From assembly GCF_003993795.1 (NCBI RefSeq), contig NZ_RWKV01000015.1, positions 310,001 through 374,000 on the forward strand: 64,000 bases of DNA, read 5' to 3'. The stretch is from Aquabacter cavernae. Its GTDB lineage: Bacteria > Pseudomonadota > Alphaproteobacteria > Rhizobiales > Xanthobacteraceae. This document shows, piece after piece, positions 61,886 through 64,000 of the stretch. The position numbers and the translations under genes are program-made. Each line of letters opens with the position of its first letter. Positions within the stretch are counted from its first letter, which is position 1. The notes beneath the pieces are model-generated. The model saw nothing but the letters and a program-made list of their open reading frames with translations. It did not search any database and was not told where the DNA came from.

Positions 61886-64000
61886 TCAGCCCAGCGCTTC
61901 TTCGAGGAAGCCCTTCAGTTGCGCGAGGTGCTTCGACATGAGGCCGGTGGCGGTGGCCGCCGAGGCGGCACGGCCGGCATAGCGCGGACGCTTGGAGGCG
62001 GCCCCGATATTCTCCAGCACCCATTCCAGGTAAGGCTGCACGAAGGCCCAGGCGCCCTGGTTCTTCGGCTCTTCCTGGCACCAGACCACCTCGGCGCCCT
62101 TGAAGCGCGAGAGGAGCTGGATGAGGCTCTTGAGCGGGAACGGGAACAGCTGCTCCACGCGCAGCAGGTACACGTCCGACACGCCGCGCTTCTCGCGCTC
62201 CTCGTAGAGGTCGTAATAGACCTTGCCGGAGCACAGGACCACGCGGCGGATCTTCTCGTCCGGCACCAGCTTGACGCCGTCCGTCAGGGTCTCGGCGTCG
62301 TCCAGCAGCAGGCGGTGGAAGGACGTCCCCGCCGCCATCTCCTCCAGCTTCGACACCGCCCGCTTGTGGCGCAGCAGCGACTTCGGCGTCATGAGGATGA
62401 GCGGCTTGCGGAACTCGCGCTTCATCTGCCGGCGCAGGATGTGGAAGTAGTTGGCAGGCGTGGTGCAGTTCGCCACCTGCATGTTGTCCTCGGCGCAGAG
62501 CTGCAGGTAGCGCTCGAGGCGGGCGGAGGAGTGCTCCGGACCCTGGCCCTCATAGCCGTGCGGCAGCAGGCAGACGAGGCCGGACATGCGCAGCCACTTG
62601 CGCTCGCCCGAGGAGATGAACTGGTCGAACACCACCTGGGCGCCGTTGGCGAAGTCGCCGAACTGCGCCTCCCACAGAACCAGCGTGTTGGGCTCGGACA
62701 GCGTGTAGCCGTACTCGAAGCCCAGCACCGCCTCTTCCGAGAGCATCGAGTTGATGACCTCGTACTTGGCCTGGGAGTCGGAGAGGTGGTTGAAGGGCTT
62801 GTAGCGCGCCTCGGTTTCCTGGTCGGTCAGCACCGAATGGCGCTGCGAGAAGGTGCCGCGCTCGCAATCCTGGCCGGAGAGACGCACGGGGCGGCCCTCT
62901 TCCAGGAGCGAGCAGAAGGCCAGCGCCTCGCCGGTCGCCCAGTCGATGCCCGCGCCCTCCTCGATGGCCTTGCGGCGATTGTCGAGGAAACGCTGGATAG
63001 TGCGGTGCGGCTGGAAGCCCTCCGGCACGCGGGTGATCTTCTCGCCGATGGCCTTGAGCTGGTCGAGCGGCACACCGGTATCGCCACGGCGCGGATCGTC
63101 ATCCTCGTGGATGGCGCGCATGCCGGCCCAGCGGCCGTCCAGCCAGTCCGCCTTGTTGGGCTTGTAGGCCTGGCCGGCCTCGTATTCGCCTTCCAGGCGG
63201 TCGCGCCAGGCGGCGCGCATCTGGTCGATCTCGCCGGGCGCGATGACGCCTTCCGCCTCAAGCTTCTTGGAGTAAAGCTCCAGGGTGCTCGGGTGGCTGC
63301 GGATCACCTTGTACATCTTCGGCTGGGTGAAGGCAGGCTCGTCGCCTTCATTGTGGCCGAAGCGGCGGTAGCAGAACATGTCGATGACGACCGGCTTGTG
63401 GAAGCGCTGCCGGAACTCGATGGCCACCTTCGCGCAGAAGGTCACGGCCTCCGGGTCGTCGCCATTCACATGGAAGATCGGCGCCTCGATCATCTTCGCC
63501 ACATCGGAAGGATAGGGCGAGGAGCGCGAATAGCGCGGATTGGTGGTGAAGCCGATCTGGTTGTTGATGATGAAATGGAGGGAACCGCCGGTGCGGTGAC
63601 CCTTCAGGCCCGACAGGCCGAGGCATTCCGCCACCACGCCCTGGCCGGCGAAGGCCGCGTCGCCATGGATGAGCAGCGGGAGCACCTTCACGCGCTCCTC
63701 GTCCTTCAGCTGGTCCTGCTTGGCGCGCGCCTTGCCGAGCACCACGGGATCCACGATCTCAAGGTGCGAGGGATTGGCGGTGAGCGAGATATGCACCTTG
63801 TTGCCGTCGAACTCGCGGTCCGAGGAGGCACCGAGGTGGTACTTCACGTCGCCCGAGCCTTCCACGTCGTCGGGGGCCCAGGAGCCGCCCTTGAACTCGT
63901 GGAACAGCGCGCGGTGGGGCTTGCCCATCACCTGGGTCAGCGCATTGAGGCGGCCACGGTGGGCCATGCCGAAGACGATGTCCTGGACGCCCAGATTGCC
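61886..64000 (-). CDS. sucA: 2-oxoglutarate dehydrogenase E1 (5' part beyond window)
   Basis: The last 704 residues are visible; the gene continues past 64000. Thiamine-diphosphate enzyme that decarboxylates 2-oxoglutarate and passes succinyl to SucB. Motifs are DIVFGMAHRGRLNALTQVM, VKYHLGASSDREF, LIHGDAAFAGQGVVAECL and NQIGFTTNPRYSRSS for cofactor and substrate, then VRLSGQDCERGTFSQRHSVL and LLPHGYEGQGPEHSSARLER in the pyrimidine-binding half. Family length is about 950-990, so about a quarter is missing. Confidence 0.97.
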   Translation of the reverse strand, partial: GNLGVQDIVFGMAHRGRLNALTQVMGKPHRALFHEFKGGSWAPDDVEGSGDVKYHLGASSDREFDGNKVHISLTANPSHLEIVDPVVLGKARAKQDQLKDEERVKVLPLLIHGDAAFAGQGVVAECLGLSGLKGHRTGGSLHFIINNQIGFTTNPRYSRSSPYPSDVAKMIEAPIFHVNGDDPEAVTFCAKVAIEFRQRFHKPVVIDMFCYRRFGHNEGDEPAFTQPKMYKVIRSHPSTLELYSKKLEAEGVIAPGEIDQMRAAWRDRLEGEYEAGQAYKPNKADWLDGRWAGMRAIHEDDDPRRGDTGVPLDQLKAIGEKITRVPEGFQPHRTIQRFLDNRRKAIEEGAGIDWATGEALAFCSLLEEGRPVRLSGQDCERGTFSQRHSVLTDQETEARYKPFNHLSDSQAKYEVINSMLSEEAVLGFEYGYTLSEPNTLVLWEAQFGDFANGAQVVFDQFISSGERKWLRMSGLVCLLPHGYEGQGPEHSSARLERYLQLCAEDNMQVANCTTPANYFHILRRQMKREFRKPLILMTPKSLLRHKRAVSKLEEMAAGTSFHRLLLDDAETLTDGVKLVPDEKIRRVVLCSGKVYYDLYEEREKRGVSDVYLLRVEQLFPFPLKSLIQLLSRFKGAEVVWCQEEPKNQGAWAFVQPYLEWVLENIGAASKRPRYAGRAASAATATGLMSKHLAQLKGFLEEALG

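Overview
The window reads as chromosomal DNA of a high-GC alphaproteobacterium of the order Hyphomicrobiales (Rhizobiales). The family Xanthobacteraceae (Xanthobacter, Azorhizobium or Ancylobacter type) is my inference, from gene content, GC-rich codon use and an intergenic repeat of the rhizobial type. I see no phage, insertion sequence, CRISPR array, tRNA or rRNA.

Layout: (1) 1-7189, minus strand: a transglutaminase / circularly permuted ATP-grasp / alpha-E / DUF2126 operon with an array of hairpins inside it. (2) 7345-11858, minus: an RND efflux permease and its lipoprotein adaptor behind a good promoter. (3) 12256-22749: housekeeping and metabolic genes (secA, an L,D-transpeptidase lipoprotein, accA, YggT, DUF167, a decarboxylase-type amidohydrolase, an FAD-linked oxidoreductase, an MFS transporter). 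(4) 22913-33695: two diverging operons that together look like a membrane-sensing partner-switching system. They hold a HAMP-SpoIIE phosphatase, three separate two-TM periplasmic sensor-like proteins and a fourth fused to an MFS transporter, an orphan solute-binding protein, a GNAT acetyltransferase, an RsbW-like ATPase, a Na/Pi-cotransporter-PhoU protein and an STAS anti-anti-sigma protein. (5) 33763-39848: trmD, rplS, a small secreted protein, a glycosyltransferase-like protein and a large membrane-anchored glycosidase-like protein.

(6) 39928-54809: assimilatory nitrate reduction. NasT and NasS regulators come first, followed by a frameshifted amidohydrolase on the other strand. A single long operon then carries a nitrate ABC transporter (nrtABC type), a haemoglobin, a NirB/rubredoxin-reductase-like flavoprotein, siroheme nitrite reductase, its FeS-FAD electron donor and nitrate reductase. 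Its 290-nt upstream region holds a near-consensus sigma-54 promoter, then a two-hairpin ANTAR target with A1/G4 hexaloops, then an intrinsic terminator that shares bases with the second hairpin. This gives a complete readable antitermination switch. (7) 54970-64000: nitronate monooxygenase, DUF971, moaA (molybdopterin, which nitrate reductase needs), csaA, and the 2-oxoglutarate dehydrogenase genes lpdA, sucB and sucA with a LysE exporter between lpdA and sucB. sucA runs off the window end.

The two most interesting regions are the sensor/partner-switching cluster (22.9-33.7 kb), in which a sensor pair appears duplicated on either side of a divergent promoter, and the nitrate operon leader with its unusual nitrite-reductase electron donor. 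Starts were chosen from Shine-Dalgarno spacing and family N-termini. All family assignments come from reading motifs, not from searches.
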